Assembly (NCBI GenBank): GCA_030704615.1
Contig: CM060731.1
Location: 21,204,001 to 21,268,000, forward strand
Direction of reading: 5' to 3'
DNA: 64,000 bases
Source: Takakia lepidozioides
Lineage: Eukaryota > Streptophyta > Takakiopsida > Takakiales > Takakiaceae
Below, one piece after another: positions 1 to 12,174 of the stretch. The notes below the pieces were generated by a model. That model was given only the letters and a program-made list of their open reading frames with translations. It searched no databases and was not told where the DNA came from. The position numbers and the translations under genes were made by a program. The first letter of the stretch is position 1. Every line of letters begins with the position of its first letter.

Positions 1-2213
1 TGGTGACCCAAATGTATAAACAGGTAACAATGCGGTGGAAGGTACAACGTCCCGATGTCGAAGCATGAGGGGGAGAAGAGTAGCTAGACTGCCTCCTAGT
101 GAATGGCCAGTGAAGCGGAACCGTGCTTTCTCCCCAAATGCCTCAATGTGCTCAAGAACCAATGGTATTAGCTGCTCATAGAGCCCCTTTGCAGCCTCGT
201 AAATTCCACGGTGGACTCTGACGCCCAACTCTGGACCCTGCAAAAAAAAATCATTTGTAAACCTTGATAGCATCCTGGCTGCAATTTTGACAACACGGCA
301 AGACTAAAGGGCCCAAAATTTCCACTACAGATATCTACAGCCAAACCACGTTCCTTCTGTACCTTAATGGCACAAACAAAGTTATTAAGAGCCTCAAAAG
401 AGATGAGAGTGCTCACCTCAAATTGGGTTGGTTCAAATAGCAGATTAGCCTGCCAAGAAGCAAGAGAATCTGTGCCCTGAATGACAAAATGCCTGGTTTG
501 GATGCCTGGATCATCACAAACAAACCACTCACATGGGCAACTATACTGTGACTGCAACTTGTTTGCCACAGCCTGCTTGGACTCTTCTTCAGCAACAACA
601 GGGGCAAGAGTTGCTGCCGCACTGGAGGAGGTTACAGCAGAAGATAACCCGGACTCTGCATCTTTTGAGTCAGCAGCAGCATCTAATGACCTGTCGTCAC
701 CTTCATTCGCCAAGATAGCCTCCAATTTCTTCGAATTATCATTATCTTTGGGAACTCTTTCTAGTATATTCCTGCTCACAAAGTCACCAAAGCCCCCTCT
801 ATAATCACCAACCGCAATACCATCCTTGAAATGTAAGATAGCTTTTGTGTATGACTGGAGATAAGAGGCCGCTGAGGCAGCCAATGCATAAGTGGCGGCT
901 GCAGCGCCTGAAGAGGATTCTTGTTTGTTGATATCTTGAATATTGCTGCTATCATGTCCACCTTCTGTTTCAGCACTGCTGCTATCAAGTGCACCATTGG
1001 CTTGGACATTGCTGCTATTAAATTCACCCTCTGCAACAACACCTGAGGGGGTAGTGGTTGCAACCCCTTCCTTGTTGGGGAGTGGAGTCAGGTTCTCTTT
1101 GGCTGCAGCTTTTCGCTCCAGTGATGAAGTAACATATATCAGATTATGAGGAGTGAGGAGCTCGGCTGGCTGCATACACATCATTTCCTTGTAAGATCAA
1201 GGAGAACCTTGCTGTGCCATGCAAAAAATGTAGGGGAATGCAATCACAACCACAATCAAAGGACCTTCAACACACTAACAAAGCCGCAACTGAAGTGACA
1301 CAATCTCGTGTAAATTATATCCTCCTCATCCCAGTAAAACAGAAACGAGAGGGCAGAAAAGAAAGGGATGGACCTCAATCTCTGGAATGAAATAGGCCTG
1401 ATTGCTCAGAAAGGCCAACTGCGTAATTAATTTCAACTCAGACAATGGAACTTGATGAAGGTAGTCTGCAAACGAATCCTTCTCGAGCAGGATACTTATC
1501 CGTGTCGATTCCTCCATAATTGGTTGACTAATTCCCTGCCGTGCCTGCATGCTATCAGCTTCACAGCCTGGGCAACCACATACCATAGTTGGAGACGCTA
1601 CAGCTCTCTCATCACCACTATTCTGCCTCCAAAAAAACTTCAGATGCCCTAGATTTGGCACCCAACTCCTTGAGGCACCATTAGCGGACATAGAAGAATC
1701 TTCTCCCACCGAACCTGTCTCTGTCCCTGATGTGCTGGTAGTTATGATTTGAACTGGTTCTACATATTGAGTACCCTCAAACTCCTCTGCTCTAGATGCA
1801 AGCCCATCAATACTTACTGAATTTTTGGCTCCATTGTCTAAAGTGGTACTATCTACATCTTCATCACGTAAACTAATGCCATGTACACGCTCTTCCATTG
1901 GAAAAGAGGCATTCTTCCCGGGATCATCAGTGTTGGTCGCTTTATCGTCTTTATCTTTCGTAAACCAAAGAAATCGGAGAGGCCCGGGAAGAACAGTTCG
2001 CGAGGTCAAAGGCAGGGGAACAATCGAAGAGCTTTGTGCATTTCTGGGAGCCTCAGCTGTGGACGATTGTGACAAAACAGGTGCGCCGGCCGATACCTCT
2101 GGCGCAAATGACTTGGGCTCAGAGGGAGAGCCCAGACTTCTGACGGGTATATGTTGTGGGCCAGCTCGTGCACATGGTAAAGCTATTGCTGCCCTGCACA
2201 CTACTGTCTCCAT
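1..2213 (-). CDS. PLIP-like: PLASTID LIPASE (PLIP)-type class 3 lipase, 5' part, three exons, cut by left edge
   Basis: Family role: acyl hydrolases of the Arabidopsis PLIP1-3 group act on plastid membrane lipids and release polyunsaturated acyl chains. Gene model: exon 1 2213-1374, intron 1373-1170 (GT..AG), exon 2 1169-417, intron 416-238, exon 3 237 to beyond 1; all junctions are phase 0. Exon 1 begins with a Ser/Ala/Pro-rich segment suitable as a chloroplast transit peptide, then a CGCPGC cysteine cluster and [19 protein letters not shown]. Exon 2 has [14 protein letters not shown], an Ala/Ser-rich linker and [37 protein letters not shown]. Exon 3 gives [15 protein letters not shown] and the nucleophile elbow GHSLGG. 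These blocks are collinear with PLIP proteins. The His/Asp part of the triad lies off the window. No frameshift was seen. The Met at 2213 is the first plausible start; identification is strong, exact start moderate. Confidence 0.93.
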
Positions 2214-3551
2214 CGCTTCGTGCTCCTTTCTATTCCCCGATCTTCAGCTCCTTTGGAGCCCCTATTAAATCTAAAACAGCGCAACGACTGTGCAGCAAAC
2301 TCAGATCACTAATAAAGAACCTCTTCCATCAACGCATGAGAGCATGTCTGCTGACAACAAATATCCGAGAGCGGGAATTCTATAACTCGATCGCAAACAA
2401 AATTCAGTACAGAATTGCTACATTTCACGGAAGCGGGATCTACTGACATGCTACTAAGCATGACATAACGGAAACCGATGAGCGTCTCCGATCACCGACA
2501 GAGTATTGAGCGCCAACCACTCCCAATTGGAAGCTCAATTGCCCGAGACGCAAATTCCATCCATCTGTACGCATGACCGTGAGGGCACGTAAGGAGCCAG
2601 GACCACTACCGTCATCAGGTGCCTTGCATTGCGTGCAACTGTGGAGGACCCACCGTCAGCGTGCCACCCGTGAACCCACGCGACGTTCCCAACTCGGCCA
2701 CGCTATGTTCTCGCTTCGCTTTTCTTCTGCGGATGCCACGAGCTGCCTCACCGCTCATCACCTGGGCCACTCCCTCTGCACCATTGATCCACTACCTTCC
2801 AAAAACCATTGACTGTTCGACTGTTTCCCCACCGCCCCCTTCAACCCGCACAGATGGAGGGGAGGAACTCCCGCCGCCCTGCGTACTTTGTAACAGCCAC
2901 ACATGCACTTTTTCCGGAATCCCTCAACACCCAATTCTCTCAACACACTCTGCAACCCGCCAATCCACTCTTGCACATGCAAAACCCACCACCAAAACAC
3001 AATCGGAGTGAGAGAGACAGGGAGTGTGTGTGTGTGTTTGATCATCGACATATCTTATATCTTCCTCCATTGCATCTTTGCATTGCTCTTGAAGATGACA
3101 TGCAACAGGGATATCATTTAAATGCGATAACTCATCCCAGTTCGTGAGAGAGATGCTCGTTGCTTGGCCTCCTGCCACAGACAAAGGTATGCTTACGGTC
3201 TTCTTCAAAATAGATCTCAGATCCCTCAAAACGCTGGAAATTCAACAGAGGGATCTTTTTGAGCCCCCGAGTCAAGGCCTGAAATTCTTACCCTGGATTC
3301 TGGTGCAATTGACCTGCTGTCAAACGCAGCAATGAAGGCTCACCGACACCTGCCCAGGGCTGAAAGTTCGTGAGGATAGTCCCTGCCCGCTGCCCGAATC
3401 TTGGGCAGCGAGGGGCAGCCCTGAGAAGCAAAGGGTTGGAAGGTATGGTTTGCAACCGTTATGGTCAGGAGGTTGTTTTTCTGCCATTTTTGCCCCTCCG
3501 TTAAATGGCAGAATACTCGAGTAGGTAGCAGAATGCCCCAGCAGGTCACAG
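2214..3551. other. Upstream region of the lipase gene, no gene seen
   Basis: Presumed promoter and 5' UTR of the minus-strand lipase. It is C-rich on the plus strand (2570-3000) with a short GT dinucleotide run at 3020-3040. Open frames here are short, overlap on both strands and match no family I know. Nothing else supported. Confidence 0.5.
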
Positions 3552-3696
3552 AATTCTGTAGCTGACCATAACACGATGGAACGGTCAGGGCCGGGCCATT
3601 CTGCCCCCTTCGCTGCCCGTCCTGAAATTTTGTCCGGAAAGGGGCAGAATGGCCCGGCCCTGACCGTTCCATCGTGTTATGGTCAGCTACAGAATT
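3552..3696. repeat. Perfect 56-bp inverted repeat (MITE-like palindrome)
   Basis: Arms 3552-3607 and 3641-3696 are exact reverse complements over all 56 bases, separated by a 33-bp loop. The arms begin AATTCTGTAGCTGACC and end ATTCTGCCCC. The single strand could form a long hairpin. Perfect arms imply a recent origin or recent conversion. It resembles a foldback/MITE element or a small-RNA-generating hairpin; no terminal target duplication is obvious. Flanking sequence 3400-3550 repeats related GGCAGAAT words. Confidence 0.85.
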
Positions 3697-5865
3697 TTCC
3701 ATTGTGTTTTACTGCGCACTACCACCAAGGCCCTCAAATAATCCCAAAGAAAGTCTATACTATGGCCTTTGTCCCTTTCCACTAAAATTTTAAAAAAGCC
3801 ATTCATTTGTTGGGTAGAGTGTGAGCAGGCTCATGCGCGAGGACAGAGGCATATTCTGCATATTCCCCAAGAATTTGGAGAAGATGCGTTAGCGAACCAA
3901 AACGTGCTCACGCGCAAAACAAAATACAAAACTAGCTGAAGACCGTGCTCATGCCACAAAACTTATGAAAGTAATCGTCCAAAGCTTAACTCACGTGAGC
4001 ACAAAGACCCACAAATATATCTGCTAGAACTCAAAGGTCATACATATCACCTCCATAACCGTGGATCCTGCTCATGCGGCTTTTTTTTCTGGTCACGTTA
4101 CCACACCGTTGTGCTCACGCCATACCAATCCCCATTTGGATTAGTTTATGTTTTTTTATTTAGGTGGAAAAGGTGGCAAGGAAGGAAAAAACTCTTAAGT
4201 CACAACTCTTTACAAGAGTTCTCCGAAACTACATAATATATATAATTCTTTCCTGAAACGTGAGAGGCGGCAAAGTACATGGAAGTTGTACTTGTGGATC
4301 ACCTCTAAGAGGGGGTTGGTAGCTGGTGAGCGGACCAAAATTTTGGTTAGCATAAAATCAAAATGAAATATTGCTTGCACAATATGTTGTAAGATTTTTA
4401 TATACATGTACAAGATTTTATTTTATTTTTTTAAAGGAAAGGGGACGGAGGCCCTTTAAATCTTGGAAAAAATAACCAAGACAGGAGGCCATGAGGCATG
4501 TACATTGCAAGAGATTGGGTAACACAGTGAGACCCGCCACCTAGGGCTAAGCTCTACATATGCTCACATGACTTTACGTATGTAGACATTTGTTTTTGTA
4601 TTTTATTTTTCCGTTGGAGTTTGGTTAACTAGTTAACTGGGTTTAGTATCATGTAGTTCTGTAGTGAACCACAGATTACTTGGTGTGTGTATGGTTTGCA
4701 GGCGAACCAAACCTGAGCCTATTTCCGAACCCGAACCCAGATCCAAAGCCACCTTATTGATGCTGAACCTACAAAATTTGTTAAACCTATAGGTTTGCTT
4801 ACATTCTCATGTCTGAAATTTTGGCCAACTCACCAAAGTTCATTCTCTGTTTGTGCCTCTGAATAATTTGTTATCAAGTGCGAAGTTGCTTGTCAGTTCA
4901 AGTTGTCACTCAGAGAGTTGCTCAAGCATCCTCGTGGTATGCACTAGACTGAAGTTAAAATCAAGGAGGTTGCCTACTTCTGAAGTATAAGCTACCAGCA
5001 AGGGTGAGACAATTCATTACCATCCTACAGGTCATGAGGGTGGTTCACAAACTCTGGTGCAGTTCACAGCCTGCCCTCGTCAGAAGTTCCTGTTCTTGCT
5101 GTGTTTGAGAGCTTTAAGATTGCACCATTCAAGATGACTCCTTGCATCAAATGGATGCTAATTACATTAGCGTTGGAAAATCTGTCAGAAGCTTGAAAGT
5201 GTACAATTGTTCCAGCAGTCTTAGAGTTCAGATAAAATTTCTTGCATGGTGGCTTTTTACAGAAAACAAGTCCATCCAAAAATACTGGACCTTCATGTCC
5301 AGCCAAATATCCCAATGGCTTGGTCTGAAAACTGCAGGGTCTGAAAGCCAATAGTCACAGCAGCAGATATGACTGAGGAACATGTTGGGGCCGACATGGT
5401 CGAGTCTTTGCCTTTAAGAGTCCAAGAGCTTTGAACTCACCATAGAAGCGAGGACTAAGGAAAGTGGAGCGGCACCGGAATGTTAGGAAGCATGGTTCTT
5501 ACAACGTGTCCCTATATATTCAGCTTGAAGATTTTGGGGAGCTCAACGTGACAGTGAGAGGGAGCAACTGGGAACTTTTGTCAGGGGAAGTAAGAGAGGT
5601 TATCTTGTATCTTACTTTGCCTTCACCTTATGTAGTAGTTGAGTGTTACGTAGGGTTGATACATGTACAGCAAGGGCTAAAGTCAGACAAATGGCATGTT
5701 TAAGTGCCCAATTGGGCAGTTCAATTCAGGCAGGCAAACAGCCTTAGGATTATGAATCTTACAAAAAGAAAAGGATACAAAGTTTCTTAATTCACTTTCA
5801 AAGTACAGGCACAAATGCACTGCTGCATACAGAGGAAAGGAACCCAAGGTGAGGGGAAGAAGATG
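3697..5865. other. AT-rich gene-free stretch
   Basis: No open frame here resembles a known protein. AT-rich runs lie at 4080-4440. Short frames at 5064-5351 and 5464-5703 have no recognisable motif. I see no confident gene, RNA or mobile element. Confidence 0.4.
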
Positions 5866-6499
5866 CAGCCAAGCTCACGACAAGACCACTGTTGACATCA
5901 GCACCACTATTGAGAAGCAGTGATACGCAATCATAGTGACCTTTTGAGGATGCTATAACCTGTTCCCCTCAGACCCACTGTCATGACCTGGAGCTTGATT
6001 TATCATGGAAATTGTCCACAAGATTAAAGTCTGCTCTCAAGGACATCCAGTGGCGCCTCTGAAAGTTCTTCAAGCGGCAAGAATATGATGAGCTTTAAAA
6101 ATGTTGGAACTAGAGTCTGCTTGCCACAGAGAGACACAGATTGTTTGAGAAAGAGGGACACAGGATGACTTCTCTACCTCAGTGCCCATCTAGCAGCATA
6201 AACTACGCAGATGGGCACCACTAGCAGTATCAGAACAGTGCCACAAACCTGCCAGAAGCTATCTGTTCCAATATAGTACTATTCCACCTCCTTACCAAGG
6301 GTGTCCGACCACTGTAATCTGCTTTGTTGGGGTCACGCCCACGACCCAATAATTGTTCCATGAGCTCACTATTCCATTTGGCAGCTACATAGCACAGGCT
6401 GAGACTCATTCCCACTCCACCTTCTGCCAGTAATGACTGTATCTCTGATGAGGGCTCAGTAAAGCAAGGGTCATCCGATTCCCTCAAATGCTGCAGCAC
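5866..6499 (-). pseudogene. Ankyrin-repeat relic, resembling a SKOR/GORK-type K+ channel tail
   Basis: Reading the minus strand, 6400-6300 encodes NSELMEQLLGRGRDPNKADY followed by SGRTPL, and 5963-5866 encodes ASSKGHYDCVSLLLNSGADVN. Both are ankyrin consensus (xADPNxxDxxGRTPLHxAA, GHxxCVxLLLxxGADVN). A piece near 6030, ADFNLVDNF, may be a third repeat. The wording is closest to ankyrin domains of plant outward-rectifying Shaker K+ channels, but ankyrin repeats are shared widely. Stops and frame changes separate the pieces; no channel pore or cyclic-nucleotide domain was found, so this is a gene fragment. Ankyrin identity fairly sure, channel assignment tentative. Confidence 0.55.
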
Positions 6500-7608
6500 T
6501 CAAGCCAACAGATTCGGGTTAGTATTATAAACGGTAAACGAAAGTAGCCAGTGCGGTAAATGACACTAAGTTGAAATCTTCGGAGCTTTTGCCCACCAAA
6601 AGAATTATGAATTCAGCTTGCTACAATGGCAGCATACGGAAGTCAATAAGACAGCAGCCAAATCGGCATGAGGCCCTCTTTAGCCCTCAGAAAACCAAGT
6701 ATGGCTATGTGTACAAATTTTTGAAATTTCAAAAGGCAAACCTTTTTTCCTAGGCAATTGCACTGCTGTCCTCCACAGGTTAGTACCTTCCATTACTCTC
6801 ACACTGGGCTTCCAGAGCACAGCATCAACTTAGAGTACAAACATGGACATACCAAGTAGCATTTTGTGACGTACTCTGGTTAGGGATTCTGTATTCTGAC
6901 CAAAGCAGTTGAATCTTGTACCTAGAGCAGCCATGATAGCCATGATAGTTTGGGAGCTGATCATGGCCGCCACCAGAGCTTGAAACCTTTGCGTCTCCTT
7001 GTCTGCACTTTCCAATAACTGCAATACAGTCTTTCAGAGTTGTCCCTTGTCTGCAACCTGAGCAGCCCCTTTTCCATCCCTTGCTTCCATGTGACACATG
7101 CTATCTCTTCCTACAATGGGGGGTAGCTTTGAACACCGGCCAAGAAAGGAGGACTTACAAGAGCAGCATTGAAGGAGGCCAACTCTGATACCAGGGACCC
7201 TGCTGGCATCGCCTGTCCAGCTGACTGCATCATGCTCCCAACAGTCAGCGCCCAGGCTTCATTGGATCTATGCAGCTTCCCACCAACTAATAACCTTAAA
7301 CACCAACAAACACACCTGCTGTCTATGACCTCCGTAGAGCAAGAGATGGAGGGTCCGACCCGCCAGTGTATCCATCTCCCTCCCCAATTTCACGCACACA
7401 GTATTTTCAGGGCCGTTTCTATGTACAAACCAAATAGAAAACATACAAAGCACTCCTGGAAATAGTAAAAGGCAAGTGGATGGCTAGCAAAGAAGGTTCA
7501 AGTACCAGAATAACAAATGCAAGAGCGAGGCTTTTGATAGCAAGGAAGTGATACCAACAATAGTCGGGCTCATGGGTATTCGAGGCTTGGTCTCTCACAA
7601 GAACATAA
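6500..7608. other. No gene recognised
   Basis: A minus-strand frame at 6830-7024 (LLESADKETQRFQALVAAM) could be a further relic exon of the ankyrin gene, but I cannot place it. The rest is presumed promoter and 5' UTR of the downstream F-box gene. Confidence 0.35.
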
Positions 7609-8726
7609 TTGGAGAGGTTTTGTCGCCTCCGCAATATGGAGGAGATTTGGAGCAGGCTCCCATTCGATTTAGTGATGGTAGTGTTGGCCTTTTTGCCATA
7701 CCGAAGTCTTGTCCGCTTTCAGTCCGTTTGCAAGTTGTGGAATTCTCTCCCATCGACTGCTAGTTTCCAACAACTCTGTCAGCACCTCCCTCTTCACGAA
7801 GACTCCTATCTCTTGTCTTTTGGCAGATGCCCACATGTTTGCATGGTGTACACCCCCACAACTCGACGGTGGCACAAAATCGGCCTCAAACTCCCCAAAG
7901 ATAATGTAGTATACAGTGTTGTTGCTGCAGACGGAGGCTTATTACTTTGCACAACGGACGAGCGCTTATCATGGATTGTGTTCAATCCTCTCTTGAACAG
8001 TTCCAGACAATTGCCTGCCCTGCCTTTCGCCAACTTTTTCTGGTATGCAGACACAGTGCGCATGATTGTGGAAAACGCAGCAAGACCTACAAGCTCATTG
8101 TGATATCACACGAGTCCACGGACGACACTAGGCCGAGAACACACATCTATGACTCAGTTTGCGAGTGTTGGACCGAGACTGGAAAGATGCCGGCATGTGA
8201 AAGGTGGTGGTGCTGTGCAGGAATTGTGATATGTGGCCCTACTCTCTTTGCTCTGTTTTATGGACCAAAGGTTGACGACTACACTGTGATGGCTTATGAC
8301 ATTGGTGCAGGTGTGTGGACTGTTGCTGCTGTACAAATTCCTGGTTGTTATGGAGTTGTTAAGCTTGTAGAGAGTGAGGGGCGCCTATTGCTAGTTTGGC
8401 GTCTTGGTCATCATGTAGATGATCGACTCTTATTAGCAATATGGGAGTTCAAAGTTTCTACAGAGACTGTAGTAGAGTGGCTGGAGACTCCAAGACTGGA
8501 GTTGAGAACAGGGTGGTACCATTTTCAAGTAGTGAGCTATGACAACCTCATAGTCCTTTGGACTGGCATACAGTATCCAAAAGTTTTGATGTATGACATG
8601 AAGCAACACACATGGACATCCCCTGGATTCTCTGAACCACTTGGTTTACAAACTAGGACCGAGGGATGCAAGATCACTTATGAAGTAGTTTTGGTTGGCG
8701 GTTTTAGCTTAGGTGCAAAAGTCTAG
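7609..8726 (+). pseudogene. F-box/kelch-type protein with one frameshift
   Basis: F-box proteins are substrate adaptors of SCF E3 ubiquitin ligases. The first 165 codons (7609-8103) carry a clear F-box, EEIWSRLPFDLVMVVLAFLP then SLVRFQSVCKLWNSLP, followed by kelch-like beta-propeller strands (VYTPTTRRWHKIGL, SWIVFNPLLNSSRQLPALP). The frame closes at 8103, yet the propeller continues in another frame to 8726 (YKLIVISHESTDD, THIYDSVCECWTETGKMP, VMAYDIGAGVWTVAAV, VLMYDMKQHTWTSPG). The shift lies near 8070-8090, at GAAAACGCAGCAAG. Restored length, about 370 codons, is a little short of the 400-420 usual for the HWS/At5g15710-like group. The gene at 31492-32760 belongs to the same broad family. 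One indel could also be an assembly error. Met 7636 is an alternative start. Confidence 0.8.
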
Positions 8727-8879
8727 ACAAGCTTGTCTTTTCTTTGAATTTGATCCAATCCCATGGGTTTCTTGTATGCTTCTTATTCCCCTCCCTTTGC
8801 ATCCTCTATGCTCAGGCATTTGGCATACATGTCCACGAGGGTAGTAGTCAGAACCATATTTGTTGGCTTTGTCCCTTAA

Positions 8880-8965
8880 GGAGAGAGACTTTGCATCATG
8901 TTGATGTCCATGGAGAAAATGTGGTCAATGGACCTTACACCGTGTCAAGAGTATGATTGGTCAGC
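8880..8965. repeat. Dispersed repeat copy shared with 33862-33920
   Basis: AGAGACTTTGCATCATGTTG continues into a shared segment that recurs at 33862 and is followed in both places by CCTTACACC and TTGGTC after small gaps. The two copies are in the same orientation. Probably a fragment of an interspersed element of unknown class. Confidence 0.5.
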
Positions 8966-8998
8966 TTGTCAAAATTGTTGCTTCAAAGGACAAGCCTC

Positions 8999-9412
8999 TC
9001 ACGGTTTGCGGCTTGTTACACTTCCAGCTTTCACAATGTGAGCGTGGACTCGTTTGCCCTTTTCATGTTGACATGGGTGATGTGTAGAAATATGTTTGGT
9101 TTGAATCCAATTTGGATAGTGTGGGAGTGCACCTACTTTCCAGCTGCCAGGCCTTTTGTCTTTATGCACTTCTTCATTCTTGCGACAGATGTAAGTTTGC
9201 GAATCTGCTGAAAAGCCTCCTTGATTCAAAATGTGCAATGCCTCTTTCAGTTGTCCTGCTTGACATATTGTCCTCACTAGCACACAACTGCCAGAAGAGA
9301 TCTTGTGGACTTCCTTTCCTCGTGCTCTTTTGAAATTGGCAGACATGGTCGAGGTGCCTGGTTTTATGAACTGTGCTTCTACTGCTTCCAGTTGAACATT
9401 TTGCCCGTGCAA
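8999..9412 (-). pseudogene. PPR (pentatricopeptide repeat) gene fragment
   Basis: The minus strand reads LVRTICQAGQLKEALHILNQ, SADSQTYI and GKRVHAHIVKAGS. These match the N-terminal part of plant PLS-class PPR proteins (organelle RNA-binding factors), where LKEAL..L, .D..TYA and GKRVHAHI..G occur in that order. The pieces are short, lack the following repeats and are interrupted, so this is a relic. A similar relic of another PPR part is at 43905-44458. Confidence 0.6.
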
Positions 9413-9778
9413 GAAGCTTGTAGCTATTAATTCACAATGCCTAAGCCCTCACTAGCCTTCCTTTTGTTTTTGTGCAGGGCTTTCAGTTTGTTCAGGACTA
9501 ATGCAGAATGTTCATGTTGTGGGTCGGATAACCTTGATGCAAAGCATTCGATCCACCTCAGGAAAATGATCTATCCCAACTATCGGAAACTTCTTCCTCT
9601 CAACCATCCATAGAGAACGAGAGACAAAAAATTATTTGATGGAACCATGGAGATCATACCTCCACCCGGGCCATTTTGGAAAGGCTGGTGGGAAGAGGTG
9701 GTGGATAAAAAACGTCCGCTCGCATGTCCTGGCTCTCAATCAGCTACAAGTTGCCTTATTTGTAGGTACAAGTCTTAA
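9413..9778. other. No gene recognised
   Basis: Unique sequence between the PPR relic and the tandem repeat; no motif seen. Confidence 0.35.
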
Positions 9779-10215
9779 ATGCATTGGCCCAAGTGTCGAG
9801 TGTCATTTAACCCAAGTGTAGATCTTCTATGTATCCGACTGTGTCTCCTATGTCGAGGCCCAAATGCCACCTCTAGGGTAGCCTGTGCCTTTGCCCCAAG
9901 TGTCCAGCGCATCTCTCTCCAAGTGCAATCCCCTATGTATCCAGAGACCCCCTTGTTGGCAGATCTAGGGTAGCCTCTACAGTGGCCCAAGTGTCCAGTG
10001 TCATCTAAGCCCAAGTGCAATCTCCTATGTATCCAAGTGCATCTCCTATGTCGAGGCCCAAGTGCGACCTCTAGGGTAGTCTGTGCCGTTGGCCCACGTG
10101 TGAAGAATTGAAGTGTGTCTCCTATGTCGAGGCCCATCTAAGCCCAAGTGCAATCTTCTATGTATCCAAGTGCATCTCCCGTGTAGAGGCCCAAGTCTCC
10201 ACTGTCATCTAAAGC
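9779..10215. repeat. Degenerate tandem repeat
   Basis: Words such as GGCCCAAGTG, CTATGTATCCAAGTGCATC, CTCCTATGTCGAGGCCC and CTCTAGGGTAG recur several times in shuffled order over about 440 bp. It looks like an old minisatellite with rearranged sub-units. Open frames across it on both strands are by-products of the repeat. Confidence 0.65.
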
Positions 10216-11144
10216 ACCTGTACAATGCAAGTCATCTCTTAGTAGGCATTACACTGTTGTTTCTTCTGAAAGATTGGACTATGGTCATCTACCCTTGAAC
10301 TACCTACCTCTAGTGGCCCATATATAGGACCCATAGGAGAGTCCGAGAACTGGCATGGAACTCAGCCATGTGAAACTTGAGAAATAGAGCTATGAAGTTA
10401 CCAACATACAAAATATTTATAAAATTGGAATTTCAGCAATGATTGCAATTTGGGCCATTTGAAAAATCAGATAATGAAGCCTTCTATAATGTCGTCATGA
10501 GCAGGAAGCAGAAAAATTGACTACTTGATGTTGGGAGTCCACCACCACATAGGATATGTAGAGCTTTTTCTGTGCACGTGTCATGGCCACATAAAATAGC
10601 CCCCCTCTCTTCTTGCTCAACGTCACATCCCAGGGATGAATCGAGAGGTTTGTTGTGGTTTGTTTTGTTTTGTAGATTTGAGATGTCCCAAACTATGGGC
10701 CCCACCCTGCTTGGTACGGTTGGAAAGCCCTCATGAGGAGGGGTGCACCGACTTGGTCTCATGATTTTTGGACTTGCGGTGTGGATGTGGAATTTCAAAT
10801 ATTTTGGGTCGCTGGAAATTCGGGAAAATTTACATCTGCTGCTCCACCTACATTTACGAGGTGCGAAAAGGGCTGCGCAGCCACGAATTCAGTGCGCAGC
10901 CGTCTGTTCGCCTTAGATACAAGCTCGCCCATTTTCCTCCTTTGTGCTTTTCTCTTTACACCTCTTGCTTATGCTGCATTCAGCTAGTGCTAGGGTTCTA
11001 CATGCCAACTGATTAGATCCTACAACCATGCCGTCAGGGATGGTAATGCTTGGGTTTTGTGTTTCTTGATGTGGGCATCAGATTTTTTATTCTGTACATA
11101 GGCTTGTAGTGATTGGGGTGAGCTGTATGGGTGGTAGGAAATCA
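10216..11144. other. Gene-free stretch before the PiggyBac remnant
   Basis: No coding signal recognised. A short inverted motif GGCTGCGCAGCC at 10878-10889 and an AGTGCGCAGCC echo 16 bp later may belong to the left flank of the PiggyBac element, but no TTAA-bounded terminal repeat could be fixed. Confidence 0.3.
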
Positions 11145-11542
11145 ATGGCACCTAAGCGCAAGGCCCTTGCTGCACCTGAGCCACCACCTCCTCCACCCGA
11201 GCATGCAGCTGTAGCCTAGGTTATAAGAGAATAGGCGATGCAAGAACAACATTGCTCTGAGGAGCAGTGCAAGGTAATCTTGGGCTGCATTTCTCCTGAC
11301 TTCATGTTAAGCTTGCCTCCCCCGCCAGGTGCCAATCGCTAGCCTCGCCACCCTCGCCCTCACAACTTCCGTTTCATGTTTAGATGTCAAGTTGCTCTTG
11401 TTCTAAGTTGGAGAGAGAGAAGAGATGAGGGTGACAAGGACGGTTTTAGTGAGGCTGTGAATTCTGTGTTGAGAGAAGATGTTTGGCGCGATGCCAACAG
11501 TTAGTCGTCTGAAGGTTTTGGCTCGTGCAAAGAGGTCTCTTC
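11145..11542 (+). pseudogene. Probable N-terminal part of the PiggyBac-like gene, left of the retroelement insertion
   Basis: An ATG at 11145 opens MAPKRKALAAPEPPPPPPEH, a basic then proline-rich start plausible for a transposase N-terminus. The same frame has four stops before the insertion, all TAG. A GT donor-like site follows CAGTGCAAG near 11272, so part may be intron. The end, after removing the retroelement and one target copy, would run on into the sequence leading to the PiggyBac ORF at 14700, although the frame is not conserved. Assignment rests on position only. Confidence 0.35.
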
Positions 11543-12136
11543 TGTCACAGACATAGCCCAGAGGAACTTACCATGAGTAAATACCAGAAGTTATCAAGTT
11601 ACCATGTTACCAAAAATTACCGTGATCTACAATGATTTACCATGATTACCATAAATTACTATTAGTTACTAAGTTACCGGAAGTTTATCAAATTACCGAG
11701 AGTAACTTGGGAAACTGCTCAGGAAGCTTCCTTTGGAGGAAACTTCTCCATCAAAATACCTCCTTTGTTTAAGGAAACTTCTCCATCAAGAAACCTCTTT
11801 TGGGGAAGCCTCTTAGGGAACCTCCTAGTAGCCAGTATATATAGGAGGCGAGACTGGACACTCTTCAGTCTCGCCAACACCAGTTCAAGCTACTCTTGAT
11901 TCCAGTTTCCAATACTCCAGTCTAGTTCCCAGTATCTGGTACTTCAGTCCAGTTTCCAGCATTCCAGTATTCAAGTCGTGTTCCAATATCTTGTACCCTT
12001 GTTCATTGTTATAAAGATCGCCTTGATTCATATTTACTCGTTGTGCATACGGCCACGCCGGCCTTGACTTCTTGCCTAGTCTTGTACATCTAGTCTGATC
12101 TCTTGTTTGTGTTCAATCATGTTCTCGTCCTTGACA
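11543..12136 (+). repeat. 5' LTR
   Basis: Starts TGTCA and ends TGACA (12132-12136), a matching pair of LTR termini. The first 190 bp are built of TTACC/GGTAA words repeated many times. A TATATATA box lies at about 11836-11845, followed by a polypyrimidine-rich leader. Directly after the LTR comes GTTTGGCGAGATTA, a possible primer-binding site starting TTGGCGAG; the tRNA is not identified. Confidence 0.7.
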
Positions 12137-12174
12137 GTTTGGCGAGATTAAAGTTTGTTCCTTAGTTAGGTAAG

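Noticed and set aside
9779-10300. Plus and minus open frames across the degenerate tandem repeat
   Set aside because: Peptide repeats mirror the DNA repeat; no independent coding evidence.
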